DNA from: Acidobacteriota bacterium
GTDB lineage: Bacteria; Acidobacteriota; Terriglobia; Acidiferrales; UBA7541
Direction: 5' to 3'
Assembly: GCA_003225315.1 (NCBI GenBank)
Contig: QHZD01000051.1
Location: 1 to 64,000, forward strand
DNA: 64,000 bases
Below the pieces are notes generated by a model. It was not told the origin of the DNA, ran no database searches, and saw only the letters and a program-made list of their open reading frames with translations. Shown here piece after piece: positions 43,737 through 52,703 of the stretch. Every line of letters starts with the position of its first letter. Positions within the stretch are counted from its first letter, which is position 1. A program made the position numbers and the translations under genes.

Positions 43737-44189
43737 ATGAAAAATCTCTTTGCAGCGGCTAGGGTGGAAGAAGTCAAAGAACGGATGGCACAACTAAGGC
43801 CGCATAGCGAGCGGCTGTGGGGCAAGATGAATGCGGCGCAAGCGGTGGCGCACTGCTCTGCGGGTTTGGAGTTGGCATTAGGGGACAGGATTCCGCCACG
43901 GATGTTTATGGGACGGATCATCGGACGGGTGGTGAAGCCAATGGCGCTTGGGAACGATCAACCGATGGGCCGGAATTCGCCGACGATGAAGGATCTTGTA
44001 GTGCAGGATGAACGCGACCTGGGAACGGAACGGGGGAGGTTGCGCGGATTGGTTGACCGGTTTGCTGCAGCGGGACCGAAAGGCTGCACCACGCATCCGC
44101 ATAGCTTTTTTGGGCCGCTAACGCCGGAGGAGTGGGCGACTTTGATGTACAAGCATCTGGATCATCACCTACGACAGTTTGGCGTTTAG
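43737..44189 (+). CDS. DinB-like protein (DUF1569)
   Basis: The 150-residue protein starts MKNLFAAARVEEVKERMAQL, with GKMNAAQAVAHCSAGLELALG. It ends HSFFGPLTPEEWATLMYKHLDHHLRQFGV. This is the DinB-type four-helix bundle with a three-His metal site (His from AHC and from KHLDHH). Such proteins are thought to be metal-dependent transferases in thiol chemistry, though most are uncharacterised. GAGG lies a few bases upstream. I use the ATG at 43737, not the TTG at 43713. Confidence 0.75.
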   Translation: MKNLFAAARVEEVKERMAQLRPHSERLWGKMNAAQAVAHCSAGLELALGDRIPPRMFMGRIIGRVVKPMALGNDQPMGRNSPTMKDLVVQDERDLGTERGRLRGLVDRFAAAGPKGCTTHPHSFFGPLTPEEWATLMYKHLDHHLRQFGV

Positions 44190-44283
44190 GAGGCCCGGCG
44201 CAGCGGATTGCTATTTCACGAATTACCGCCCGACGATCATCTTCGGTTGATTTTCGATCAAACGACTCAAGGAGAAAAGATTC

Positions 44284-44709
44284 ATGCCATCAGACACGCA
44301 AGCGGCTCCCGTCTCCAAGAAAGGCCTCTGGGCCGGACGCATCATGAGCGGATTGGTTGTCGCGTTCCTCGCTTTTGACGTCGTTTTAAAATTTGTAACG
44401 CCGGCTCCGGCCCCCGTAGTGGAGGCATTCGCTCACGTGGGTTGGCCCCTTAACCTCGCTCCAGTTCTCGGGATGATCTTGTTAGTGTCCACTGTCCTCT
44501 ATGTCATTCCGAAGACCTCGATTCTTGGCGCGATCTTGCTGACTGGTTATCTTGGCGGCGCCGTTGCCACGCACTTACGTGCCGGCGACCCGTTGTTCAG
44601 CCATGTTTTGTTCCCGACGTATTTGGGCGTGCTGTTGTGGGGAGGTCTTTACTTGCGAGAGGACCGGCTGCGCGCTCTTATTCCCCTGCGAAGTCCGAAA
44701 GGGGCTTAG
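44284..44709 (+). CDS. DoxX-like membrane protein
   Basis: The 141-residue protein has four membrane helices (IMSGLVVAFLAFDVVLKFV, NLAPVLGMILLVSTVLYVI, SILGAILLTGYLGGAVATHL and FPTYLGVLLWGGLYLRE). This is the DoxX-like fold, and GAILLTGYLGGAVATHLRAGDP is its signature. The role is unclear and may concern membrane redox or oxidative stress. AGGAG lies 11 bases upstream of the ATG. It is convergent with mog. Confidence 0.78.
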   Translation: MPSDTQAAPVSKKGLWAGRIMSGLVVAFLAFDVVLKFVTPAPAPVVEAFAHVGWPLNLAPVLGMILLVSTVLYVIPKTSILGAILLTGYLGGAVATHLRAGDPLFSHVLFPTYLGVLLWGGLYLREDRLRALIPLRSPKGA

Positions 44710-44715
44710 CACGCG

Positions 44716-45192
44716 CTAGTCGTGCCGTGCTCCGTGGAGAACCTTCACCGCGTGCGGCAACAAGTGCGCCACGACTCCGAGGGACTCCACTGCGCCCTTG
44801 GGACTTCCCGGCAAATTGACAATGAGCGTCTTCGTTCGCACGGCGGCAGTTCCGCGGGAGAGCACCGCAGTCGGCGTTTTCTCCAGTCCTTTGCGGCGCA
44901 TTTCTTCGGAGAGTCCCGGCACGATACGGTCAGCCACGGCCTGGGTGGCTTCCGGCGTGTTGTCCCGCGGCCCGATCCCCGTTCCGCCCGTGGTCAACAG
45001 AACGTCCACGCGGCCGGAATCCGCCACGGCGCGCATCTGCTCGCGGATGCTTGCGGGATCGTCGGAGACGTGCAGCATCGACGCAATTTCCCAACCCAGT
45101 CCACGGCAAAATGCAACAACCGCGGGGCCGGACAAATCCTCTCGCTCGCCTTTTGTCACGGAGTCGCTGATCGTTAGGACTGCAACGCGCAT
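44716..45192 (-). CDS. mog: Molybdopterin adenylyltransferase (MogA/MoaB family)
   Basis: The 158-residue enzyme adenylates molybdopterin before molybdenum insertion. It carries VLTISDSVTKGEREDLSGP and VLLTTGGTGIGPRDNTPEATQAV, the substrate and nucleotide motifs, and ends NLPGSPKGAVESLGVVAHLLPHAVKVLHG. It is the last gene of the moeA-moaC-response regulator-mog run, 22 bp after the regulator. Confidence 0.9.
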   Translation of the reverse strand: MRVAVLTISDSVTKGEREDLSGPAVVAFCRGLGWEIASMLHVSDDPASIREQMRAVADSGRVDVLLTTGGTGIGPRDNTPEATQAVADRIVPGLSEEMRRKGLEKTPTAVLSRGTAAVRTKTLIVNLPGSPKGAVESLGVVAHLLPHAVKVLHGARHD

Positions 45193-45214
45193 CGGGAAGG
45201 TTTCTTCGTGAGAA

Positions 45215-45973
45215 TCACGGCGTCTCGACCGTATCGCGGTTGGCTTCGTCCATCAGCCGCATGGCTTCCATCAACAGGCCGGTGGTATTGCGCGTGGTGG
45301 TCGTCTTTGTCGAGGCATTCGCGGCGTTGAAATCAATCTCGAATTCTCCCGCCGTCCACAGAACCACTTTATAAACCGCATCATCGCCTTCGAGTTTGCC
45401 GATTTTCGCGTCGCGGCATTGCCCGCTCGCAAAATAAAGTTCGCCTTGCGCCCCGCCGCTCTGCACGATCAGCCGGCACGACTTCTGCCCCATCTCCAGC
45501 GACTGCATCAGGTCGATCATGCTCATCTCTTCGAGCCGGCCTTGAATGACGCCCGGCCGCGAAGCTTTCTTCTGCAGCTTCTCAAGGTGCAGGCGATCGA
45601 CAACCTTTTTCGTGATGCGCACCAGGTCCTTAATCAAAAATGGTTTTGGGATGAAATCCTCTACGCCATCCACCAGCGGCCTCAGGCGTTCCTCGATGTC
45701 CGGCCGGCTGGCCATGAACAGGAATGGAATGTGGCGTGTAGCTTCGCGCGCGCGCAGTTTCTCGAAGAGCTGCCTGCCATCCAGGCCGGGCATCTTGTAA
45801 TCGCACAAAATCACGTCGGGAGGAGTGTCCACAACTTTCAGGAGCGCGTCCGCGCCGTCCGTGGACGCTTCCACTAAGCAGAACGGCTCAAGTCCCTTCA
45901 CGATCAAATCGCGCACCAGCGGATTATCCTCCGCCAGGAGCAACTTTATGGTTTTGTGCCCTGCGGTGGTCAT
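45215..45973 (-). CDS. Response regulator with PATAN/DUF4388 output domain
   Basis: The 252-residue protein has a receiver domain in residues 1-125 (KLLLAEDNPLVRDLIVKGL, the phospho-Asp in ILCDYKMPGLDG, Lys in PKPF). A DUF4388/PATAN-type domain follows (QGRLEEMSMIDLMQSLEMGQ, GELYFASGQCRDAKIGKLEG, AVYKVVLWTAGEFEIDF). PATAN domains often act in protein-protein interaction in surface motility or signalling. It overlaps moaC by four bases, an odd place for a signalling gene. No kinase gene is nearby. Confidence 0.85.
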   Translation of the reverse strand: MTTAGHKTIKLLLAEDNPLVRDLIVKGLEPFCLVEASTDGADALLKVVDTPPDVILCDYKMPGLDGRQLFEKLRAREATRHIPFLFMASRPDIEERLRPLVDGVEDFIPKPFLIKDLVRITKKVVDRLHLEKLQKKASRPGVIQGRLEEMSMIDLMQSLEMGQKSCRLIVQSGGAQGELYFASGQCRDAKIGKLEGDDAVYKVVLWTAGEFEIDFNAANASTKTTTTRNTTGLLMEAMRLMDEANRDTVETP

Positions 45974-46464
45974 CGCGCGCGCCTCAGCGGCGCCATCCGC
46001 CGGCGGAAGTCCCCGCTCTTGCCACCCGTCTTTTCGACGAGGACAATGTCCGTGATTTCCATCCCTTTATCGAGGGCTTTGCACATGTCGTAGACCGTGA
46101 GGGCCGCCGCGGTAACCGCGACCAGGGCTTCCATTTCCACGCCCGTCTGGGCGGCCGTGGTCACTGTGGAATGCACTTCCACGCCATTCTGGCACAGCCG
46201 CGCGGTCACATCAATGTGCGTCAAGGGCAGTGGGTGACAAAGAGGTATCCACTCCGCGGTCCTCTTGGCTGCGGCAATTCCCGCAATCCGCGCCACTTCC
46301 AGGGGATTCCCTTTCGGGTTTTTCAGCCGCCGGACGGCGTTCACCACACGCGGTTTCATCTTTACAAAACCACGTGCCGCGGCTGTTCGCATCGTCACCG
46401 CCTTGTCGGACACGTCGACCATTCGCACTTCGCCCTTTTTTCCGTAATGCGACAGCTTCGCCAT
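45970..46464 (-). CDS. moaC: Cyclic pyranopterin monophosphate synthase
   Basis: The 164-residue enzyme with MoaA makes the first intermediate of molybdenum cofactor synthesis. MVDVSDKAVTMRTAAARGFV, AKRTAEWIPLCHPLPLTHID and DKGMEITDIVLVEKTGGKSGDF are the active-site blocks. It starts 10 bp downstream of moeA and its stop overlaps the start of the response regulator. moaA is not in this window. Confidence 0.92.
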   Translation of the reverse strand: MAKLSHYGKKGEVRMVDVSDKAVTMRTAAARGFVKMKPRVVNAVRRLKNPKGNPLEVARIAGIAAAKRTAEWIPLCHPLPLTHIDVTARLCQNGVEVHSTVTTAAQTGVEMEALVAVTAAALTVYDMCKALDKGMEITDIVLVEKTGGKSGDFRRRMAPLRRAR

Positions 46465-46474
46465 AAGCGATCGC

Positions 46475-47686
46475 CTAGACGACGTCCTTCCTCAGTAACA
46501 CCGAAACGCTCTCGCCGGCCTCGATCTTTTCTCGTTCCGCCGGCACCACTAGGAAACAGTTCGCCTGCGCCAGCGCTGCAATATCACCCGAGCCTTGCCA
46601 CTTCAACGCTTTCACCTCAGGCATCCTCCCGCGCCACTCCGCTCGTGCTGGCAAGAAATGCGTCAGCCCGGACCTTTCGTTCAACGCTTCCGCCAGTCGT
46701 GCTTCGAGCAGCGGCAACTGCCGCGCCTCCGCGCCGCACAACAAGTCAATCGCAGGCACCACAAACAATTCAAACGTCACCATCGTCGAAACCGGATTGC
46801 CCGGCAAACCGAACACAGGCTTGCCCTGGCACATCCCAAACACTGCGGGCTTCCCGGGGCGGATTGCAACGGCATCGAAAAAAAACTCCGCGCCCATGGC
46901 TTTCAGCACACTTTCCACCAGGTCATACTTCCCCATGGAGACGCCGCCCGACAGCACCAGCGCATCTTCTTTCAACCCGTGCTCGATTTTTTCTCCCAAG
47001 TCATCGATGTGGTCCGCCGCATTTCCCAGGACAATCGGCTCGCCCCCCGCGATCCGAACCTGCGCGGCAAGAGAAACGCTGTTGCTGTTTCGAATCTGAA
47101 ATGGGCCGGGCGTTTCGTCGATCAAAACCACTTCGTCACCCGTGGAAAGAATCGCCACGCGTGGCCGCTGCGCGCATTGCAATTGCACCGCCCCGACTTG
47201 CGCCGCCAGCGCCAGCTCCGCATATCCGAGCCTTATGCCGGGCTTCAGTATCGTTTGCCCAGCCGTGGCCTCGCTTCCTCTTGGGACAATGTTCTGCCCC
47301 CGCTGCACCACTCGTTCGAATCGCACAAGGTCGCCTTCGCGGCTCGTGTGTTCAATCATCACCACCGCATCCGCGCTTGCCGGAACCGCCGCGCCCGTCA
47401 TGATTTGCCAGCAAGTTCCCGCGGCCAGCGATTCCCGCACAGTGTCGCCCGCTTTGATTTCTCCCGCACACTTTAGTTGCGCACCGGGCGAAACTTCATT
47501 CGAACGGACCGCATACCCATCCCGCGTCGAGCGGTCGAACGGCGGATACTCGCGGTCCGTCTTCGCTTCTTGCGCCAGCACCAATCCCAGCGCATTCCAC
47601 ACACTCACACTGGCGACCGCGCGAGGTCCTTTTCTCTTCTCAACTTGTTCGATGACTTTCTTCCGTGCTTGCTCGTAGCTGAGCAT
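46475..47686 (-). CDS. moeA: Molybdopterin molybdenumtransferase
   Basis: The 403-residue enzyme inserts molybdate into adenylated molybdopterin. Its four-domain layout shows PPFDRSTRDGYAVRS, the ILKPGIRLGYAELALAAQVG block, ILSTGDEVVLID, LSGGVSMGKYDLVESVL, VFGLPGNPVSTMVTFELFV and a C-terminal barrel. I start at MLSYEQARKKVIEQV (47686). The longer upstream 23 codons are polar and unlike the family. It heads the minus-strand cofactor run. Confidence 0.93.
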   Translation of the reverse strand: MLSYEQARKKVIEQVEKRKGPRAVASVSVWNALGLVLAQEAKTDREYPPFDRSTRDGYAVRSNEVSPGAQLKCAGEIKAGDTVRESLAAGTCWQIMTGAAVPASADAVVMIEHTSREGDLVRFERVVQRGQNIVPRGSEATAGQTILKPGIRLGYAELALAAQVGAVQLQCAQRPRVAILSTGDEVVLIDETPGPFQIRNSNSVSLAAQVRIAGGEPIVLGNAADHIDDLGEKIEHGLKEDALVLSGGVSMGKYDLVESVLKAMGAEFFFDAVAIRPGKPAVFGMCQGKPVFGLPGNPVSTMVTFELFVVPAIDLLCGAEARQLPLLEARLAEALNERSGLTHFLPARAEWRGRMPEVKALKWQGSGDIAALAQANCFLVVPAEREKIEAGESVSVLLRKDVV

Positions 47687-47791
47687 TCTGGTTTTCTGAT
47701 GAGCTAATTCGCGATAACTCGTGGTCTGCCTGACTCGACTCTGTGTCGTCCCCAAACTCAGTGGCTCTGTGCCTCTGTGGCCAATTCCTTC

Positions 47792-49090
47792 CTACAGCCA
47801 GCGCGACAGCAGCGTCCCCGCCGGCACAATCGTCGCGTCGCGTTCCGGTCCCGTCGAAATCATCCCAATCTCCACCTGCAGAAAATCGGAAATAAACTTA
47901 AGATAGTCGACCGCCGCCTTTGGCAGCTTCCCGCCATCTTTCACGCCATACGTTGTTTCATTCCACCCAGCGAGCGTCTTGTATTCCGGCGTGACTTGCT
48001 CGTATTCTTCTGCAAGCGCCGGCATTTCTTTCAGCCGCGTTCCTTTGTACTTGTATCCGACACACACCTGAATATCTTTCTGTGTATCAAAAACGTCCAG
48101 CTTGGTAATTACGAGCGAATCAATTCCATTGATCATTTTCGCGTAGCGTAGCACCTGCAAATCCAGCCAGCCGCAGCGTCGCGGCCGCCCCGTCACCGCG
48201 CCAAATTCTTTTCCGCGCTCGCGCACTTCTTTCGCGTCAAGGTCGGGCATTTCCGTCGGAAACGGGCCGCCGCCTACTCTCGTCGTGTACGCCTTGGAGA
48301 TTCCCAGCACATGCTTGATTTTCGTCGGCGGCACGCCCACGCCCGTCGCCGCCCCTCCCGAAGTAGCGCTCGATGAGGTCACGAACGGATAGGTTCCGTG
48401 GTCGATATCCAGCATGGTTCCCTGCGCGCCTTCGAACAGCACGGACTTCCCTTCGTCCAGCGCGCGGTTCAACAATTCCGCCGTATCGCAAATGTATCCA
48501 CGGATCTTTTCGCTCAGTTTCAGCGTTTCTTCCACCTCATGCGAAAAATCAATGTCTGCGCCGTAAGCGCCTTTCGCCAGACGGTTCTTCTCCGCCACCA
48601 CGTGCGCTGCCTTCCTTCGAAACAACTCGGGCTCCAACAGGTCGCACATCCGCAGCCCACGCCGCGCCATCTTGTCTTCATAGGCCGGGCCAATTCCCCG
48701 AGAAGTCGTGCCAATCTTATTTGCGCCGCGCGCGCCTTCCGCCGCTTTATCCAGCTCCCGGTGATATGGAAAAATCAGGTGCGCGCGATTGCTGACATGC
48801 AGACGGCTGTCCACGTTGACTCCCGCCTTGCACAGCGTTTCAATCTCCGCAACGAGTGCGGCCGGATCGACGACCACGCCAGTGCCAATCACCGCATGTT
48901 GTTTGGGGCGAAGAATTCCGCACGGGATCAGTTGCAGCACGTAGCGGTCTTTTCCGATGATGACGGTGTGCCCGGCATTGTGCCCGCCCGCTACTCGGGC
49001 AATGTAATCGAACGAGCCGGAAAGATAGTCGACGACTTTGCCTTTTCCTTCATCGCCCCACTGTGCACCCACCACTACAACGGATTTCAT
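47792..49090 (-). CDS. purA: Adenylosuccinate synthetase (purine biosynthesis)
   Basis: The 432-residue enzyme joins IMP and aspartate using GTP. VVVGAQWGDEGKGKVVDYL is the GTP loop with the catalytic Asp, AGGHNAGHTV the IMP site, GTTSRGIGPAYEDK a second switch and TKLDVFDT, with SWTSPAT-like TSSSATSGGAATGVG, further family blocks. It has the standard length. It lies 106 bp after the moeA start on the same strand, but is probably a separate unit. Confidence 0.95.
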   Translation of the reverse strand: MKSVVVVGAQWGDEGKGKVVDYLSGSFDYIARVAGGHNAGHTVIIGKDRYVLQLIPCGILRPKQHAVIGTGVVVDPAALVAEIETLCKAGVNVDSRLHVSNRAHLIFPYHRELDKAAEGARGANKIGTTSRGIGPAYEDKMARRGLRMCDLLEPELFRRKAAHVVAEKNRLAKGAYGADIDFSHEVEETLKLSEKIRGYICDTAELLNRALDEGKSVLFEGAQGTMLDIDHGTYPFVTSSSATSGGAATGVGVPPTKIKHVLGISKAYTTRVGGGPFPTEMPDLDAKEVRERGKEFGAVTGRPRRCGWLDLQVLRYAKMINGIDSLVITKLDVFDTQKDIQVCVGYKYKGTRLKEMPALAEEYEQVTPEYKTLAGWNETTYGVKDGGKLPKAAVDYLKFISDFLQVEIGMISTGPERDATIVPAGTLLSRWL

Positions 49091-49271
49091 TCTTCGCCTT
49101 TCTCTTCACACGCTTTGACTCATCAGGGCCCTGCCCCGTGGGTCGGGGCCGCACCCTTCCCTCTCCGTCACTTCCTGAGAGGAAAATTTACTGGCGGGAA
49201 TTCGCGGGAAACAACAATTTAGAATCGTACGCTCGCCTCGTCTTCAACGCAAGCAAGCCTTCCACGCACAC

Positions 49272-49856
49272 CTATTTCGACAATTCTCGATATCGGAAGC
49301 AACTCACCAGGTGGTCGTTCACCATGCCCGTCGCTTGCATCAGTGCGTAGCAAATAGTCGATCCCACAAACCGGAAGCCGCGCTTCTGCAAATCCTTGCT
49401 GAGCGCGTCCGATTCGGCCGTTTTTGCAGGGAGGCCGCTGTGGCTTTTCCACGCGTTTTGTTTGGGCTGGCCGCCGACGAAGCGCCACGCATACGCATCA
49501 AATGTACCAAATTCTTTCTGCACTTCCAGGAACGCCCGCGCGTTCGTAATCGCCGCGTCGATCTTCAGCCGGTTGCGGATGATTCCCGCGTCGCGGAGCA
49601 GCTCGCGCACTTTCTTTTTGTCGTAGCGTGCCACTTTCGCGGGATCGAATCCGTCAAACACTTCGCGATACCGCGCGCGTTTCTTCAAAATCGTGTCCCA
49701 GCTCAGCCCCGCCTGCGCGCCTTCCAAAATCAGAAACTCAAACCACTTCTTCTCGTCGTGAACGGGCACGCCCCATTCCTCATCATGATAAGGAATGTTC
49801 AGTTCATTCGCCGCCCAAGTACAACGCACTTGCGCGATTGGCTTGCTTGTCGCCAT
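49272..49856 (-). CDS. tag: DNA-3-methyladenine glycosylase I
   Basis: The 194-residue base-excision repair enzyme has RCTWAANELNIPYHDEEWGVP (the zinc and substrate-binding N-terminus), FEFLILEGAQAGLSWDTILKKR, IIRNRLKIDAAITNARAFL and GFRFVGSTICYALMQATGMVNDH, all conserved in Tag. I start at MATSKPIAQV (49856), as the longer frame runs through the trxA terminator. It removes 3-methyladenine from DNA. Confidence 0.92.
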   Translation of the reverse strand: MATSKPIAQVRCTWAANELNIPYHDEEWGVPVHDEKKWFEFLILEGAQAGLSWDTILKKRARYREVFDGFDPAKVARYDKKKVRELLRDAGIIRNRLKIDAAITNARAFLEVQKEFGTFDAYAWRFVGGQPKQNAWKSHSGLPAKTAESDALSKDLQKRGFRFVGSTICYALMQATGMVNDHLVSCFRYRELSK

Positions 49857-49897
49857 ATCCCTTATGTCAGCATTCTCATCCACACCCGAATCCAAAC

Positions 49898-49933
49898 AAA
49901 AAAAAGCGCGCCGCACTTTGCCGCGCGGCACGC
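49898..49933 (-). terminator. Rho-independent terminator downstream of trxA
   Basis: On the minus strand GCGTGCCGC (49925-49933) pairs with GCGGCGCGC (49906-49914), nine pairs including one G-U, around a ten-base loop. Eight Ts follow on that strand (49898-49905). It sits 18 bp after the trxA stop and isolates tag from trxA. Confidence 0.7.
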
Positions 49934-49950
49934 CTTCACTTGCTTCTTCC

Positions 49951-50295
49951 TCAAATTACCCCGATGTGCCGTTCCAGCGCCTTGGTGATCTGCTCTTTGG
50001 GCACTGCACCCACAATTTGCTCGACGACTTGCCCGTTCTTGAACAGCAGCAGCGTCGGGATTCCCTGCACACGATATCGGCCCGCCGAATTCATCGCTTC
50101 ATCCACGTTCAATTTCATCACTTTCAGCTTCCCCGCGTAGTCGTGCGCGATCTCCGCCACCGTCGGCGCGAGCATGTGGCACGGGCGGCACCATTCTGCC
50201 CAGAAATCCACCATGACCGGCTGCGCATTGCTGGCCGTCAGCACCTCAGCTTCGAAATTCTTGTCATCTGCAGTCTGAATTGTATTATCCGCCAT
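49951..50295 (-). CDS. trxA: Thioredoxin with WCRPC active site
   Basis: The 114-residue protein has MVDFWAEWCRPCHMLAPTV, with C36 and C39, then KLKVMKLNVDEAMNSAGRY and VQGIPTLLLFKNGQVVEQIVG, all thioredoxin signatures. The usual active site is WCGPC. Arg at the first x should shift its redox potential and surface charge, though such variants are known. I start at MADNTIQ (50295). glgA ends 66 bp upstream. Confidence 0.9.
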   Translation of the reverse strand: MADNTIQTADDKNFEAEVLTASNAQPVMVDFWAEWCRPCHMLAPTVAEIAHDYAGKLKVMKLNVDEAMNSAGRYRVQGIPTLLLFKNGQVVEQIVGAVPKEQITKALERHIGVI

Positions 50296-50361
50296 GTCCT
50301 TTGTCCTCAGCAGCTTGCCCGCCACATGCGGGCCGCCGCATCTCCTTCTCCTCAGCCGATT

Positions 50362-52011
50362 CTAATTGGATGTTCCAGCACGCTTTTGGTTTCTTGCGCC
50401 TTGCCCTGACTTCTTGGGCGTTTGCTCCGCAGTTTGCGGCGTCTGTTCCGGCTCGCGCTCGGCTTGCGCCGAGCTTTGAGGGGCTTGCTCCGGTTCTTGC
50501 GTGGGCTGCTGCGTGGGTTGCCCCTTGCTCCGAGCCGCCTTTCCCGAACCTTTCACCGCCGCCGAAAATCCTCGTGCGACTCGCGCGGCCTCATACAGCT
50601 TCGCATACTCCGCCGCAGCCGTCTTCCAAGAAAAATCCTTCGCCATCCCGTTCAACTGGATGCGCTTCCAGATTCTCTCATCCATGTAGTGATGCAGCGC
50701 CTGCCGAACGGCAAACAAGAGCGCCTCGCCGGTGTACTCCTTGAACTTGAACCCCGTCCCTGTCCCGTGCTCCACGTCGAACGGCTCGATGCTGTCGTCC
50801 AACCCGCCGGTGGCTCTCACGATCGGCACCGTACCATACTTCAAGCTGTACATCTGATTCAACCCCGACGGTTCATAGCGCGAAGGCATCAGGAACATGT
50901 CTGCGCCGGCTTCGACCTTGTGCGCCAGTGTATTGTCGTACGCGATCTTCACGCCGACGCGCCCCGGATACGCCGCTGCCAGCGCCCGGAACAACTCCTC
51001 ATATTTGCGGTCGCCACTTCCCAGGACCGTCAGCATCAAATCCTCGCGCATCAATTCATGCGCTTTATCCGCAATCAAATCAAAGCCTTTTTGATCCGCG
51101 AAGCGCGACACAATTCCAATCACCGGCCGGCTCAAGCTCTCCGGCGGCAATCCAAACACTTCCAGCAGATCCGCCTTACACACCTGCTTTCCGCCCAAAT
51201 CTTTCGCCGAATAATTCGCCGCGATCAGCTTGTCAGTCGACGGATTCCATGCCGCGTAATCCACGCCGTTCAAAATTCCCACTAGCCGGTCCGCGCGGCT
51301 CTTCGCCACACCATCCAATCCATGCCCATATTCCCGCGTCTGAATTTCTTCGGCGTATTTCCTGCTCACCGTCGTCAAGTAATCCGAAAAAACCAATCCA
51401 CCCTTCAGCAGGTTTGCGCTCCCGAAGAATTCAATTCCCGTCGGATGAAACAGGGTCGGCGGCAGTCCTACGCGTTCCAAAACATCCCTCGTGAACTGCC
51501 CGTGATACCCCATGTTGTGAATCGAGAAAACGACGGGAATGTCCTTCACCAACGGATCGTCGCTGTAGGAAGTCCGCAACAGCACCGGCACCAGCGCCGA
51601 TTGCCAGTCGTGGCAATGAAACACGTCCGTGGGCCAGATGTGCTTTGCGATCTCAATCGCCGCGCGGCAGAACTCCGCATACCGCTCCGGATTGTCCGGA
51701 TAATCCCCAGTGCTCCCGCCATACAATCCATCGCGGTCAAAGTACGCCGCATCTTCCACAAAAAAATACCGCACGCCGTTCAGCACCGTGCCGTCGGCGA
51801 TCGCCGGAAATCGCACCCGCGCTCCGCCCATTGGAATCGTCAGGCTCGGCATCACCACTGCCGTCGCCTTCGTTCCGCGGTATCGCGGCAACACGACGGC
51901 AACCTCGTGGCCCTGCGCTACGAGCCCCTTCGGCAGCGCCTCCACTACGTCCGCCAGGCCGCCCGTCTTCGAGAACGGCAGCCCTTCCGATGCCACAAAC
52001 AAGATTCTCAC
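50362..52011 (-). CDS. glgA: Glycogen (starch) synthase with low-complexity tail
   Basis: The 549-residue GT5 enzyme transfers glucose from ADP-glucose to glycogen. The N-terminal FSKTGGLADVVEALPKGL binds ADP-glucose, and VIGIVSRFADQKGFDL and PSRYEPSGLNQMYSLKYGTVPIVRATGGLDDSIEPFD are the C-terminal domain blocks. Residues from about 483 form a Gln/Pro/Glu-rich tail of about 65 residues (QPTQQPTQEPEQAPQ and on) that is unlike the family and likely disordered. Other glycogen genes are absent here. Confidence 0.93.
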   Translation of the reverse strand: MRILFVASEGLPFSKTGGLADVVEALPKGLVAQGHEVAVVLPRYRGTKATAVVMPSLTIPMGGARVRFPAIADGTVLNGVRYFFVEDAAYFDRDGLYGGSTGDYPDNPERYAEFCRAAIEIAKHIWPTDVFHCHDWQSALVPVLLRTSYSDDPLVKDIPVVFSIHNMGYHGQFTRDVLERVGLPPTLFHPTGIEFFGSANLLKGGLVFSDYLTTVSRKYAEEIQTREYGHGLDGVAKSRADRLVGILNGVDYAAWNPSTDKLIAANYSAKDLGGKQVCKADLLEVFGLPPESLSRPVIGIVSRFADQKGFDLIADKAHELMREDLMLTVLGSGDRKYEELFRALAAAYPGRVGVKIAYDNTLAHKVEAGADMFLMPSRYEPSGLNQMYSLKYGTVPIVRATGGLDDSIEPFDVEHGTGTGFKFKEYTGEALLFAVRQALHHYMDERIWKRIQLNGMAKDFSWKTAAAEYAKLYEAARVARGFSAAVKGSGKAARSKGQPTQQPTQEPEQAPQSSAQAEREPEQTPQTAEQTPKKSGQGARNQKRAGTSN

Positions 52012-52338
52012 AGTGCGTTCACCAACGGCTTACAAGGAACAACGCAGCCATTCTACGCCACCGGAGCACCGTAGGCGCAGCAGAAGTTTGCCCGGCCAGC
52101 GCCGCGTCCCTCCCCTTCATTTCAAACGGAGCAAGCCGATGCTTTTTCTTCCCGCTTCGCTCCTGCGAAGCCGTCGGCCTGCGCAGTGAGAAATCTCTCT
52201 TCGCTTCAGTCATAGCGGCGTCCCTTCAGGGCGCCATCTTGCCGTTTGCCCGTCTCCGCCCACGTGCTTTTTCCGCATGCAATGCACCCATGCCGAATTG
52301 GGCACGCTAAATTGCACACCTCAGGATTCACTCATAGA
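52012..52338. other. Intergenic region, nothing recognised
   Basis: GC-rich sequence between the glgA start and the small hypothetical gene. Several overlapping frames are open, but none has a ribosome binding site or protein-like composition. I see no promoter with good boxes and no strong hairpin. Confidence 0.5.
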
Positions 52339-52593
52339 ATGGCCTCATCGATGGGCGCGCATTTCCCAGCCAAGCCGGAATTCGTGCAACTCACCGAGTG
52401 GGGTACTGGGCGTGTTCCTCAGGGAAGTTCTTGGATGATCTTTGAAGTTGATTCCGTCGCGCCAAGCTGCATTCATCCCGGCGAGTGGGTAGTTCATGTT
52501 CGCGACTACCGTTATGGCGCCGACCCCGCAGGAATGTTGGGCCGCGACTACCAAATCTGGTCGCTAACTCCAGGCGACTATGAACCAGTCTGA
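52339..52593 (+). CDS. Small hypothetical protein
   Basis: This 84-residue frame starts MASSMGAHFPAKPEFVQLTE and contains SWMIFEVDSVAPSCIHPGEW and VHVRDYRYGADPAGMLGRDY. The balanced composition, with Trp, Tyr and Asp in a regular pattern, looks like a real small protein, but no family comes to mind. No clear ribosome binding site precedes the ATG. The upstream extension to 52246 is less protein-like. Confidence 0.4.
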   Translation: MASSMGAHFPAKPEFVQLTEWGTGRVPQGSSWMIFEVDSVAPSCIHPGEWVVHVRDYRYGADPAGMLGRDYQIWSLTPGDYEPV

Positions 52594-52630
52594 CACCGCC
52601 CCGCTCCCCAATTTTTTAGGGCTGTGTAGG

Positions 52631-52703
52631 GCCGGACTTCAGTCTGGCCTTCCTTGCTCAGACCTGCCTTGCTTCTTGGTGGGACAGCCATTCCTGGCTG
52701 TCC
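52631..52703. repeat. Two strong hairpins in an intergenic region
   Basis: GCCGGACT-TC-AGTCTGGC (52631-52648) and GGACAGCCA-TTCC-TGGCTGTCC (52682-52703, a perfect 9-bp stem) lie 33 bp apart. The second is followed by GCCTTTTCCCC and may act as a weak terminator. Such 'GCCGGACTTCAGTC' and 'GACAGCCATTCCTGGCTGTC' units look like dispersed intergenic repeats. Confidence 0.45.

Noticed and set aside
46171-47403. 410-codon + frame opposite moaC and moeA
   Set aside because: Pro/Arg/Ser-rich low-complexity shadow; the minus-strand genes carry all the family motifs.
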